Source: Pseudomonadota bacterium
Lineage (GTDB): Bacteria > Desulfobacterota > Syntrophobacteria > Syntrophobacterales > Syntrophobacteraceae
Assembly: GCA_023416335.1 (NCBI GenBank)
Contig: JAEZHY010000092.1
Coordinates: forward strand, 41,327 to 105,326
Direction: 5' to 3'
DNA: 64,000 nucleotides
Part shown: in pieces, positions 42,043 to 50,861 of the stretch
How positions within the stretch are numbered: position 1 is the stretch's first letter
Layout of the letters: each line of letters starts with the position of its first letter
Notes under the pieces: model-generated
What the model was told of the DNA's origin: nothing
The model's database searches: none
What the model saw: only the letters and a program-made list of their open reading frames with translations
Translations under genes and position numbers: made by a program

Positions 42043-43434
42043 TTACATCGACCTCGGATTAAAAACACCCGGCGGAGTCTGAATCCCCAGCACGTTGAAT
42101 TTTTCGACAAAACGCGGTCTGATTCCGCAGGCCTTGAACTTTCCCCTGATCTTTCCGTCTGCATCGATGCCTGTCTGCTCAAAAGTGAATATTTCCTGGA
42201 GGGTCACCATATTGCCCTCCATCCCGGTAATTTCCTGGATACTGATCACCTTCCGCGTGCCGTCCGACAGGCGGGAAAGCTGGATAATCACATTCAGGGC
42301 CGAACTGATGAATCTTTTCATGAATTCGTTTGGAATATCCAGCCCCGTCATGGCTACCATGCTTTCGAGACGCATGAGCGCATCACGGGGGGTGTTTGCA
42401 TGAATTGTAGTAAGAGAGCCTTCGTGGCCGGTATTCATCGCCTGGAGCATATCGAACGCTTCCTGCCCCCTGACTTCGCCGATTATTATCCTGTCCGGAC
42501 GCATTCGAAGACTGTTCTTGACGAGGTCCCGCTGGGTCACCTCCCCCGTTCCCTCTATGTTCGGAGGCCTCGTTTCAAGACGGACGCAATGGTCCTGTTT
42601 CAACTGCAGCTCGGCGGCATCTTCTATCGTGATTATCCGCTCGCTGTTGGGAATGAACCGGGAGAGCACATTGAGGAAGGTAGTCTTGCCGGTACCCGTG
42701 CCCCCGGAAATCAGGACATTGAGTTTTGCCTGAACTATCCCTTTCAGCACCTCACCGATTTCCGGCGTGAGGGTATTCAACGTTATAAGGTCGGTCAGTT
42801 CGAGCGGATCCCTTGCAAAACGTCGAATCGACAATACCGGACCGTCCAGGGCAAGCGGAGGAATGATTGCGTTGACACGGGACCCGTCCGCCAGTCTCGC
42901 GTCGACCATCGGCGAGGACTTATCGATCCTCCTTCCGACGGCGGAGACGATCTTGTCGATGATCTTTTTCAAATGGACATCATCTTTGAACCGGGCTTCC
43001 GTGGGTTCGAGCTTTCCGAAGCGCTCCACGTAAATCTGGTGATAATTGTTTACCAGTATGTCCGACACCGTCGGGTCCTGGAGGAACGGTTCGAGCGGCC
43101 CCAGGCCGAAGACCTCGTCCTGTATTTCCCGAAATAGTCTTTCCCGCTCGCTCAGGTTGAGAGGAATTCGATTCTCATCGTCCTGAAGAATCTGTTCGAC
43201 AAGTTTTCTGATCTGCGGCGCAAGCGTGTACTGATCGCAGGTATCCAGCAGGGAAAGGTCCATCAGGTCGATCAGGCGGTCGTGGATCCTGGTCTTCAGC
43301 TCATAATACTCGTTTGGAACGAGCGTCCTTTTCCTTGCCTTGGAGGCCAGCAGTTCCTCTACCGCCCGGGTGGGTTCGGTAATGCCGGCCTGTCGGCCGT
43401 TGCTCTTCTGATAAGATTTCATTATGCCGAACAT
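42043..43434 (-). CDS. tadA: TadA/CpaF pilus ATPase
   Basis: A 463-residue secretion ATPase of the CpaF/TadA branch. The N-terminal domain ends near [20 protein letters not shown]; the motor has Walker [10 protein letters not shown] near residue 243, an Asp box, [12 protein letters not shown] and the His box [13 protein letters not shown]. It powers pilus extension (and retraction in this family). GAGGTG lies just upstream of ATG 43434. It is followed by tadB and tadC on the same strand. Confidence 0.97.
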   Translation of the reverse strand: MFGIMKSYQKSNGRQAGITEPTRAVEELLASKARKRTLVPNEYYELKTRIHDRLIDLMDLSLLDTCDQYTLAPQIRKLVEQILQDDENRIPLNLSERERLFREIQDEVFGLGPLEPFLQDPTVSDILVNNYHQIYVERFGKLEPTEARFKDDVHLKKIIDKIVSAVGRRIDKSSPMVDARLADGSRVNAIIPPLALDGPVLSIRRFARDPLELTDLITLNTLTPEIGEVLKGIVQAKLNVLISGGTGTGKTTFLNVLSRFIPNSERIITIEDAAELQLKQDHCVRLETRPPNIEGTGEVTQRDLVKNSLRMRPDRIIIGEVRGQEAFDMLQAMNTGHEGSLTTIHANTPRDALMRLESMVAMTGLDIPNEFMKRFISSALNVIIQLSRLSDGTRKVISIQEITGMEGNMVTLQEIFTFEQTGIDADGKIRGKFKACGIRPRFVEKFNVLGIQTPPGVFNPRSM

Positions 43435-43540
43435 GTGTCACCTCACCTCGGCCCCTTTTTTCAAAAGAAGCCCGCACAGTCCATCATTTCCGGAGGGTAT
43501 CAACCCTCGCAGCGGCCAAAGGCCGCGGATGCCGTCCAGA

Positions 43541-44707
43541 TTATCTCCCCAGCAGCCGCCCCAATACGGATGGCCCCTTCTTTTTGTCCCGCTCTCCTTC
43601 CACAAATGTCTCCGCAAGCTCCCTGATGCTTTTGGCGACAGCCGTTTTCGACCCTATTTCCGACAATACCCTTCCCTGGTTGATTGCGGACATGGTCAGT
43701 TTGTAGTCGTTGGGGACGGTCCTGAAAATCTTCTTCCCGATGCTTTTCTCGGCGTCCTTCAAAGAGACATCCGAGTTCTTCATAAACCGGTTGATAACGA
43801 TTTTTACGGCGTCTTCCGTCGGGTACCCCAAATCATAAAAAAGCTTCACCATCCTGGAAACGTTGGTAAGGCACGGCAGGCTCAAAATGGCGACCAGAAG
43901 GACCGTGTCCGCCATTTCGAGGATTTTCATGGACAGATCGTCCGTTATATGCCCGGTATCGACGACTATGAAGTCAAAAACCGACTTCATGAGCTTGAGA
44001 AGGCGCTCGACGATATCCTCCGTCACCACGACATTACCGCGCAGGCTGGTTGGCGAGGGCAGCACGAAAACACCGGTCTCATGCTTGTGGAGAACGCTCA
44101 TAAGGAAAGTGTCGTCAAGCCTTGCAATATTCCTAGCAATCTCCCCCCAATGGTACGCAGGCTCAAAGTCAAGGAACAGCGGGATTTCCCCGAAAAGCAG
44201 GTTCAAGTCGATCAGTGCAACTGTTTTGTCTTTGCATTCCGAGGCAAGTGTTGCGGCAAGATTGACGGCGATCGTCGTATTCCCTACTCCGCCTTTACTC
44301 CCTATGACATCGATTACTTTGCCGTTCCTGGAAGGGCGGGTTTCTCTTCTGAGTTTTTCCCGCCTTTCCTTGAACCTGTCGAGGGCCTGCACAACTTCCT
44401 CCTCCTGCAGAGGTTGAGGGAGGAATTCCCTGGCGCCCGAGCGCAGCGCCTGAACCAGGACGGACTGGTCTGAACTTGCTGAAGTCAGGAAGACTTCATC
44501 GGCGCTGCCCTCCTCAATAAGGGAGCGAACGCGCTTAAAACCGTCGGCCGGCGAATCACCCAGGTCGAGTATGTAAATATCCGCAGGATAGGCGTCAGCT
44601 TCGCTGAGTACCCTGTAACCGTCTACGTCCTGCAAAATATTTGCAAGTTCCCGCATTAGACCGGAATTGTCGGCCAGTATCCTGATATTGATAATTCTCT
44701 GTTGCAT
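43541..44707 (-). CDS. tadZ: TadZ/CpaE localisation ATPase
   Basis: A 388-residue protein. Residues 1-120 are an atypical receiver (RILADNSGLMREL, YILDLGDSPADG, AREFLPQPL) and 130-370 a ParA/MinD-like ATPase. The Walker A is GSKGGVGNTT, with Asn where ParA proteins have the second Lys; the deviant-Walker first Lys is kept. Switch II reads FIVVDTGH. TadZ proteins place the pilus machine at a pole or patch. It begins 21 bases after the tadG-like gene. Confidence 0.92.
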   Translation of the reverse strand: MQQRIINIRILADNSGLMRELANILQDVDGYRVLSEADAYPADIYILDLGDSPADGFKRVRSLIEEGSADEVFLTSASSDQSVLVQALRSGAREFLPQPLQEEEVVQALDRFKERREKLRRETRPSRNGKVIDVIGSKGGVGNTTIAVNLAATLASECKDKTVALIDLNLLFGEIPLFLDFEPAYHWGEIARNIARLDDTFLMSVLHKHETGVFVLPSPTSLRGNVVVTEDIVERLLKLMKSVFDFIVVDTGHITDDLSMKILEMADTVLLVAILSLPCLTNVSRMVKLFYDLGYPTEDAVKIVINRFMKNSDVSLKDAEKSIGKKIFRTVPNDYKLTMSAINQGRVLSEIGSKTAVAKSIRELAETFVEGERDKKKGPSVLGRLLGR

Positions 44708-44728
44708 AAAGCCTCTAAGTGTTGCCTC

Positions 44729-45949
44729 TTAAGTGCCGGGACCTTTATCGACCAGACCGGGCAGGCTTCCATAGGTACCATAAGACTTGCACCCGCCCCT
44801 CTCGTCCGGCACAACCATATTGCAATTTACTTTCGCGGTTATCGTTTTGGCAGAAGGATTGACCGACAAAATTTCAACCGTCCCAAACCCGATAACCGTC
44901 ATTCCGCCCCCCGGGCTGCAATCTCCATGGTAAATGGGCGTATCCGTATGCCAGGATTCGCTCCCGTCCGGATTGCGTTCCTTCATGCAGTCGTACAGAT
45001 TCTTCATGCACGGGTAAGCATTCTGGATGTCCCCGTTGCTGAAATTCAGCTTATCGCCCACGTTAACCGCCGGGCTTGTATATGGACTCAAGGCTTTTTG
45101 AGCTTGTTGAGCATTTTCCCAGCAGGAAGCATCACTTTGAGTCTGACCGTATTCCCGGTGACAACTTGCCCCGTTTTGAATCTGTTTATCGATCATGCCC
45201 TGCAGGATTTCATTCAAATTACTGGAGTTGGCTCCCATAAAAAACATCTGCCATCCGGCGCAACTCGTATCACCTGTCGGATTTCCATAAAACTGGATGG
45301 GGGTTTCATACGTACCGGAATTACAGTATTCAGCCATATCTGAAATGCCAAAAGGGGGCAATTCTCCAGGTTGTGCTCTACACTGCCCCGTCAGGGCAGC
45401 CGTAGCGGTTGCAGCGACCGGAACGTTCGCCACATTGTCGCTCGCCCCGACCAGGGTAAAGATTTTCGCAAAGAATACCGTGATGGGGCTGTTGGCCTGG
45501 CCATCTCTTCTCGTGGTGACCCTTACGGCGTTTGGAGGTGTCACATCAGGTGTAAAAATCCCGAGTCCCGTATCGGAATTCACCTGCCACCGCCCGATCT
45601 TGACATCACCGGTCAAGATCGACACCGTCTTTCCTGCCGCCCCGTTCTTGTTTCCAATGCCAACTGCAATCTGTTTTATGGCATCGCTGTCCCCGGCCCA
45701 GTCATGCGTATGGTCATACCCGATTTGTTCATATATACTGCTGATTTTTCTTGTCGCCGCCAGGGCAGCCGCATCAGCCACATTCTGAAGTTCGTTTCGG
45801 GTCACCGCCACGTAGCCGACATCTACCGCCAGCGAAGCCATACCGATCAGGACAACCAGGGAAATGGCAACAATGAGCAGCACCGCGCCGCGCTCATTAT
45901 TGAACAAGGCCCATCGAGAAACTCGGTCATAAAGTTTCTGCTTTGCCAT
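44729..45949 (-). CDS. tadG: TadG-like pilus protein
   Basis: A 406-residue protein with the TadG N-terminal signature: ERGAVLLIVAISLVVLIGM, a TM segment, then ASLAVDVGYVAVTRNELQNVADAAALAATR. The rest is extracytoplasmic and beta-rich with several Cys. TadG-like proteins are pseudopilin-related and affect pilus assembly or tip composition. It overlaps no neighbour: 13 bases follow tadE and 21 precede tadZ. Confidence 0.88.
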   Translation of the reverse strand: MAKQKLYDRVSRWALFNNERGAVLLIVAISLVVLIGMASLAVDVGYVAVTRNELQNVADAAALAATRKISSIYEQIGYDHTHDWAGDSDAIKQIAVGIGNKNGAAGKTVSILTGDVKIGRWQVNSDTGLGIFTPDVTPPNAVRVTTRRDGQANSPITVFFAKIFTLVGASDNVANVPVAATATAALTGQCRAQPGELPPFGISDMAEYCNSGTYETPIQFYGNPTGDTSCAGWQMFFMGANSSNLNEILQGMIDKQIQNGASCHREYGQTQSDASCWENAQQAQKALSPYTSPAVNVGDKLNFSNGDIQNAYPCMKNLYDCMKERNPDGSESWHTDTPIYHGDCSPGGGMTVIGFGTVEILSVNPSAKTITAKVNCNMVVPDERGGCKSYGTYGSLPGLVDKGPGT

Positions 45950-45962
45950 GAAGCCCTCCCGA

Positions 45963-46463
45963 TTATTCGCAGGTCATTGTCGCGGATTTTGTAAGGGTGA
46001 GAGTTCCGTCAAACGATCCGCCCAACAGGCTATCAAGTTTGGGAAACACAAGAAAGCCGTATATATACGTAACCTCGACTTTCAAATATTCCGGGTTGTC
46101 CGGCCACTGAGACATCGCAGTACATGCATTTCCAATAGTGCCATCAGCTTTGATGCAGGCTACTGTGGTTTTAGGCGCACTTGTAGCCTTTAAGCTCACG
46201 AGACGATTCGCGCAATAGTTGTTTACGTGCGTGGTAATGGCACCCTCATTGTACCTGGGATTTTTCGAGACGATTCCGTAGCGCGCCCCTTCACGTGCAG
46301 CGTTTGTAAGCACCTGCATGTCGTAAAAAATGCAGCCGAATTCGATCATTCCGAATATCAACAGCAGGAGTAATGGCAGGATGATTGCAAATTCCACCAT
46401 CGAGGCTCCGCGACTTTCGACCAGGATATGCCCTTTATAGAGCTTCTCTAAATCTCGAAACAT
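45963..46463 (-). CDS. tadE: TadE-like pseudopilin
   Basis: About 166 residues. The TadE signature is GASMVEFAIILPLLLLLIFGMIEFG, preceded by Gly at the prepilin-peptidase cleavage position, followed by NAAREGARYGIV. ATG 46463 (MFRDLEKL) gives a normal N-terminus; ATG 46484 and a frame to 46568 are possible but add unconserved residues. TadV should process it as a minor pilin. It heads a tight block with the tadG-like gene and tadZ. Confidence 0.88.
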   Translation of the reverse strand: MFRDLEKLYKGHILVESRGASMVEFAIILPLLLLLIFGMIEFGCIFYDMQVLTNAAREGARYGIVSKNPRYNEGAITTHVNNYCANRLVSLKATSAPKTTVACIKADGTIGNACTAMSQWPDNPEYLKVEVTYIYGFLVFPKLDSLLGGSFDGTLTLTKSATMTCE

Positions 46464-46836
46464 TGTTCTGCCGCTTTCTCCCATGGGGCAAGACAACGGA
46501 ACGCAAAATAAGTTCACTTTGAGAAAAAATATCACGTTAGAAGTGAATTCAGCACTTTTCGCAGACAACAGCCTTAGAAAATACCGGGCGCGAGAGATGA
46601 ACCCTCATCTTCTCGAAATGAACTTATGGAAGTCTGATATATCGAACAATTTAAAAAAATAAAATTTCTTTTACTCCCTGCACATCCCTTTCATTATCAT
46701 AATCGGCTCAGATTGCAAAATACTTAAAGTATGTAAATATTTCTTCTTTGCTTCTCAAGAAAACGAATAGACCTTCGGCGCCCCTGAGCCGATCGGCAAT
46801 CATGGGCGGCGGGACCTGCCAAACCACTCCGCTGTT

Positions 46837-47166
46837 TTACTTGGAGCCTCCCGGAGACGCGCCTATCACCGGTACGAATCCCATTCCGGCGCCTCCGCTC
46901 CCACCTGTCTGCTTGCTGAAGCTTTCGACGTATTTCTTATAGCCGGCCTCGGCCGCTCCCGCATCCATGCCCGCCACAGGCTGGAGGTTCGAACCTGCAT
47001 CGGGATTGAGGATCTGGGCGTCGCGCGCCGCTTTGAAAGACTCCCCGAAGGTGTCCCTGCGGCAATCACCATAAAAGTAAGGTCCATAGGAACCATCACC
47101 CGCCCTTGCGGAAGAACAGAGAAGCAGCAGGGCAAAAGGAACTGCCAGGAGAAACTTAACTGTCAT
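46837..47166 (-). CDS. Small secreted protein inside the tad locus
   Basis: A 109-residue exported protein. GGAGGAGG precedes ATG 47166, and the signal peptide (MTVKFLLAVPFALLLLCSSARA) is clear. The mature part is short, with two Cys-poor helices and a Gly/Pro-rich tail (QTGGSGGAGMGFVPVIG). No family is recognised. It lies 82 bases downstream of rcpA and 370 upstream of tadE, the position where other tad loci often carry small periplasmic proteins such as RcpB or TadF. Confidence 0.75.
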   Translation of the reverse strand: MTVKFLLAVPFALLLLCSSARAGDGSYGPYFYGDCRRDTFGESFKAARDAQILNPDAGSNLQPVAGMDAGAAEAGYKKYVESFSKQTGGSGGAGMGFVPVIGASPGGSK

Positions 47167-47248
47167 TTTACCTCCTCCAAACTGCACAGGCTCTCGCCAC
47201 TGGCGATTGCCGAATACTGAAGCACAAAACCTTCCGGACTCACAGAAC

Positions 47249-48697
47249 TCACAGTCCCGGAACCGCATGTCCGAATTCACCGTCGAAGCCGCTCTTCCGG
47301 GCAGGCGCCAGCGGAGAGGCGGGCGGCGCTACGGCCCTGCCTTTGATAAGCCCCATCAGATAAAATTCGCAGTCGTTGGGGTCGATATAATCGTCCGTCG
47401 GGAGTTTTGTCCTGGCCATATTAAGCGGTTTCACCAGGTGAGGCGTCACGATGATCACCAGTTCGGTCTCGTTTCTCTGGTACGACGTACTTCTGAAAAG
47501 CGGGCCCAGCACCGGCAGTTCACCCAGAAGAGGAAATTTCGAAATGGTGTCCCGTATGGTGTCCTGGAGAAGCCCTGCAACGGCAAAGCTCTGGCCGTCG
47601 CCAAGCTCGACCATTGTCGAAACCCTGCGGGTGGTCAGGCCGGGAACTGCGATCCCCTGGATCGTCACTAAGGTCGTATAATCAAGCTGTGAGACCTCGG
47701 GGTTGACCCTCATGCTGATTTTCCCGTCTGCCAGGATGGTCGGCGTAAAAGCCAGCTGGACGCCGAATTGCTTGTATTCGATCGCGACCGTGCCGAGCCC
47801 CTGCGGAACGGGTATCGGGAACTCACCCCCTGCAAGGAATTTTGCCTCCTGGCCGCTCTGCGTAATCAGGGTGGGTTCGGCGAGAATTCTTATGAGCCCT
47901 TCTTCCTTGAGCGCATCCAGGAACTGGGTCCAGGTGGTATCCCCGGCGGCAATATGGAAGAATGAATTCAGGGCGTTTGAGAAATTAAGAGTTACGGACC
48001 CCTGGGTGCCGCTTCCGACGAAATCTTTTACGGAAACGAGATTGCCGACCAGGCTCCCGCCGATGCTCCCGTTGTTATTCACGACGAAATTGCTGCCCAG
48101 GTGACGAACGAGGCTTCGCGTCATCTCCGCCACCCTGACTTCCAGCATTACCTGCTGAACGCCTGAGACCTGGAGGAGATTTATTATCTTCTGGTCTTTG
48201 CCGGTGGCGTAAGCCTCGGCGATCGAAACGGCGCGGGCCTGGCTGGAAGCGTTCGAGACCGTGCCGGAAAGCGTCAGAGCTTCATTGGATGCGTTTACGC
48301 GGATGCCGCTTTCCTCCGGGAGTATCTGCTGGAGCTGGGCCTTTAGCCGGGAGGTTTCCGGGGCCACCTCAATATCGTAGACGGCGGAAATCTTGTCCTC
48401 CCCCTTCCAGAGAGTCATGTTCGTGACCCCGGGGTGTTTTCCTGTAATGTAGATCTGGTTTGGCGAGAGCAGGAGATAATCGGCAATCCCTTCGGATGCG
48501 ACGGATACGCGCGTAACCGGTTCCGGGCTTTTGACAATTACCGATTTCCCGACGTCTACATTGATCCTCCTTGCGGAACGGTCCACCACCAGTGCCGGAC
48601 CCGCCCCGAGGCACTCATTGGCCAAAAGAAACGTTATGGCCGCCAAAAACAGGAAAACGGCCCCCCTCCCCCTCGTAAGACGAGCCCCCTTGCGCAT
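47249..48697 (-). CDS. rcpA: RcpA/CpaC outer-membrane secretin
   Basis: A 482-residue secretin from ATG 48697 (GGAGG upstream; the GTG at 48727 lies before that site). The signal peptide ends near NECLGAG. The N-terminal BON/pilus domain (VVKSPEPVTRVSVASEGIADYLLLSPNQIYITG) leads to the secretin core (ILAEPTLITQSGQEAKFLAGGEFPIPVPQ, VNPEVSQLDYT, TTRRVSTMVELGDGQSFAVAGLL), ending at PHLVKPLN. It forms the outer-membrane channel for the Flp pilus. It is 82 bases after rcpC. Confidence 0.96.
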   Translation of the reverse strand: MRKGARLTRGRGAVFLFLAAITFLLANECLGAGPALVVDRSARRINVDVGKSVIVKSPEPVTRVSVASEGIADYLLLSPNQIYITGKHPGVTNMTLWKGEDKISAVYDIEVAPETSRLKAQLQQILPEESGIRVNASNEALTLSGTVSNASSQARAVSIAEAYATGKDQKIINLLQVSGVQQVMLEVRVAEMTRSLVRHLGSNFVVNNNGSIGGSLVGNLVSVKDFVGSGTQGSVTLNFSNALNSFFHIAAGDTTWTQFLDALKEEGLIRILAEPTLITQSGQEAKFLAGGEFPIPVPQGLGTVAIEYKQFGVQLAFTPTILADGKISMRVNPEVSQLDYTTLVTIQGIAVPGLTTRRVSTMVELGDGQSFAVAGLLQDTIRDTISKFPLLGELPVLGPLFRSTSYQRNETELVIIVTPHLVKPLNMARTKLPTDDYIDPNDCEFYLMGLIKGRAVAPPASPLAPARKSGFDGEFGHAVPGL

Positions 48698-48779
48698 TTC
48701 CGCCTCCTCCTCATTACGCCGGCGCACCGCGGTTCTTCAAAGCAGCCCCTTTTCAGCTCCGCAACGGGCCTGTCGATAT

Positions 48780-49628
48780 TTAAAATGCCTGCTTGCTCAC
48801 CTTTACACCCCTTATGGTCTGCACTTCAAAGGCGCGCCTAGGTTCCTCCCGGACTTCGGCGGACTTAACGACCGGTTCCTTTACCAGTTGCATGCGCGGC
48901 CTGTAGGAATCCAGCGCCCCCGGCACGGTCGCCCCCATCGTGAGAACGACTTCCTTGTCCATTACGTTTCTCAGGGCGAAGTGCAGCTTCCCCTGCGTTG
49001 CTGAAAGAGAGAGCCTTTCGGCCTCTTCCGGGGTTACTTCGAGCGTAAAAACGTCAACCGGCGCAGGTTTGCCGTCGGCCGAATTCTGAATCTGGGTCCC
49101 GGTGGCAAGTACAGGAATATCTTCCAGGACGACCTTGGTAATATGTTCCTGCTCGTTTTGAGGATTTTTGAGGGTGCAGAGCACATCCACGCGGTTACCC
49201 GGCTGAATGAAGCCCGCAAGGCCGATCACCTTGTCGCCAGCAACGGCAATGGCGCGCTTCCCGTGGGTAACCACCGCGCAAACGCCCCCGGTGGTGATGC
49301 TGGCGGGAGCCAGTTTGGATTCCAGGATTGCCTCGTTGAGTTTGACCGGGGCGATCAGCACCCGCCCCTGAAGGGCAGCCGCATCGGAGAAATGGTCGGG
49401 GGGGAGAGCGCTTTTGGGAAATGAGACGGTTTTTATCATCTCGCCCGTCAGCTTGGTGCCCCAGGGAAGATCGGTTGCCGCCAGGGCGACCTTCTCGCTG
49501 TCCTCCTTCACGATATTTTGCACCGGCGGCGCCGCTTTGCTCTGTACCCACCGATATATTGCGGATGTTGCAACCAGCGCCAGGACGATTGCCAGGACAA
49601 TTGGCAGGACCGTCTTGATTCTTCCCAT
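48780..49628 (-). CDS. rcpC: RcpC/CpaB pilus assembly protein
   Basis: A 282-residue inner-membrane protein: one N-terminal TM (TVLPIVLAIVLALVATSAIY), a SAF domain (VALAATDLPWGTKLTGEMI...LIAPVKLNEAI) and the RcpC domain (AVTHGKRAIAVAGDKVIGLAGFIQPGNRVDVL). RcpC/CpaB acts in the periplasm, probably with the secretin. It begins 29 bases after tadV. Confidence 0.94.
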   Translation of the reverse strand: MGRIKTVLPIVLAIVLALVATSAIYRWVQSKAAPPVQNIVKEDSEKVALAATDLPWGTKLTGEMIKTVSFPKSALPPDHFSDAAALQGRVLIAPVKLNEAILESKLAPASITTGGVCAVVTHGKRAIAVAGDKVIGLAGFIQPGNRVDVLCTLKNPQNEQEHITKVVLEDIPVLATGTQIQNSADGKPAPVDVFTLEVTPEEAERLSLSATQGKLHFALRNVMDKEVVLTMGATVPGALDSYRPRMQLVKEPVVKSAEVREEPRRAFEVQTIRGVKVSKQAF

Positions 49629-49657
49629 GGCTCACCTTTCGTTGCAATATTTACAGA

Positions 49658-50230
49658 TCAAAACCGTGATAAAAATGCGAACCAGGATGGATACCCCATA
49701 TAGTCAACGAGCATATATCCCATCGTTCCCACCGCTATTGCAACCCCATAACAAAGCTTGGCTTTCTTTTCAACTTCAGCGGGAGGGATATAGCCAACCT
49801 GCCCCGTATAGAGCAGAGTTTTGCCCATTGTAAAGAATCTTTTAAGAAACACTACACGATGAGCCCGGTTAAATGCAAGAATAAAAAATGCGTATATTCC
49901 GCCTGCAACCGCTGAAAATAGAAAAGATTTAAAAGCTCCGGCGGGACCAAGGACGGCGCCTATCGCGCCCATGAGCTTCACGTCTCCGGCACCCATCTTT
50001 CCGGCAAGGTGCATTGGAATGAGGGCCACGATGCCGACTAGAATGCCCGCAAAACATATTACTGCACCGTGAAGCCCATCGGATACAGAATGCAGAAGAA
50101 GAGCCAGCATTATTGCCGGAAATGTAAGATAATTTGGAATTTTATACCATAGAATGTCCGTTACACTGGCGACAAAAAGCAGTACAGCTAGTACACAAAT
50201 GAGAACAATGTTAGTCGATTCAAAAACCAT
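49658..50230 (-). CDS. tadV: TadV/CpaA prepilin peptidase
   Basis: A 190-residue type IV prepilin peptidase starting at ATG 50230, with TGGAGA upstream; the longer frame to 50347 has no membrane character. Six TM segments are visible. The first catalytic Asp lies in SVTDILWYKIPNYLTF and the second in GKMGAGDVKLMGAIG (GxGDxK motif). It cleaves Flp and TadE-type proteins after Gly. A hairpin at 50307-50340 separates it from flp. Confidence 0.94.
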   Translation of the reverse strand: MVFESTNIVLICVLAVLLFVASVTDILWYKIPNYLTFPAIMLALLLHSVSDGLHGAVICFAGILVGIVALIPMHLAGKMGAGDVKLMGAIGAVLGPAGAFKSFLFSAVAGGIYAFFILAFNRAHRVVFLKRFFTMGKTLLYTGQVGYIPPAEVEKKAKLCYGVAIAVGTMGYMLVDYMGYPSWFAFLSRF

Positions 50231-50306
50231 CTGTCTCCATCTGGAAATGCTTGTTCCTGAGTCATGCAGATTGTAGCAATTAAAAGCATTCAAAACGAAA
50301 TGATTA

Positions 50307-50340
50307 AGACCCCAGGAATTTGCAGGTTTACCTAGGGTCT
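50307..50340 (-). terminator. Hairpin between flp and tadV (possible attenuator)
   Basis: AGACCCCAGG and CCTAGGGTCT form a near-perfect stem with one mismatch and a 14-base loop, followed on the transcribed strand by a modestly T-rich stretch. A leaky stop here would give more pilin than assembly proteins, which is common in pilus operons. Confidence 0.4.
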
Positions 50341-50382
50341 CAGCCATTTCGAGTTCCAGATCATCACAACGGAGTGGAGTTT

Positions 50383-50562
50383 TTAAGGAGCAGGTGCAGC
50401 CGGGATCTTACCTGCCACAGTGGTAAACAGATCAGCTATTTTCGTTCCCAGAGGGCCCAACGTCGCCACGACAGCAACCGCTATCAATGCAACCACAAGC
50501 CCATATTCAACCATCGTTGCGCCTTCTTCGTCTTTCAGAAATCTCTTGATCATTTCTTTCAT
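50383..50562 (-). CDS. flp: Flp major pilin
   Basis: A 59-residue prepilin, MKEMIKRFLKDEEG then ATMVEYGLVVALIAVAV, ending PAAPAP. Cleavage by TadV after Gly14 would leave a mature pilin beginning ATMVEY, with the conserved Glu5 and hydrophobic spine of type IVb Flp pilins. GGGAG lies about ten bases upstream of ATG 50562. It is the first structural gene of the tad series, directly downstream of an NtrC-type regulator on the same strand. Confidence 0.95.
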   Translation of the reverse strand: MKEMIKRFLKDEEGATMVEYGLVVALIAVAVVATLGPLGTKIADLFTTVAGKIPAAPAP

Positions 50563-50626
50563 GGTGGTTTCTCCCGTTGATTGGTTTGTTTAGGACGTTT
50601 CATCACAATCACTTGCTTCCAATGTA

Positions 50627-50644
50627 TTTCAACATCCATGCCAA
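50627..50644 (-). promoter_or_regulatory. Candidate sigma-54 promoter for flp
   Basis: On the minus strand the site reads TTGGCAT-N5-TTGAA, close to the consensus TGGCAC-N5-TTGCW; the -12 GC is GA here. It would start transcription about 55 bases before the flp ATG. The NtrC-type activator gene is next door and two dyads lie 100-220 bases upstream, which supports it. Confidence 0.4.
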
Positions 50645-50749
50645 TAGCCAATCAGATGCAAAAAAACTCTTCAGCAATCGAGAAACCCCAGTCACCTTAT
50701 ATATGACCTTCGCTAATTGAGGACTATGTTCATTTCTTCAATACTTAAT

Positions 50750-50861
50750 TCTACTTTTAGTAGACTTGCATTTTCGGAAAAAGTAGCCAAACCAGGACCG
50801 ATATGGAATCTGTGATTCGCCAGGAATTTGCCAATCCATGTCCAATTCTACCCGCAGTAGA
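50750..50861. promoter_or_regulatory. Two TCTAC-N5-GTAGA dyads, candidate enhancer sites of the NtrC-type regulator
   Basis: Identical-arm dyads at 50750-50764 and 50847-50861, both preceded by AATT, are 97 bases apart. The distal one overlaps the stop codon of the regulator gene. Distances to the candidate sigma-54 promoter are typical for NtrC-family enhancers. Confidence 0.5.

Noticed and set aside
43424..44473. A 349-codon plus-strand frame
   Set aside because: Antisense to tadZ; the ATPase motifs are on the minus strand.
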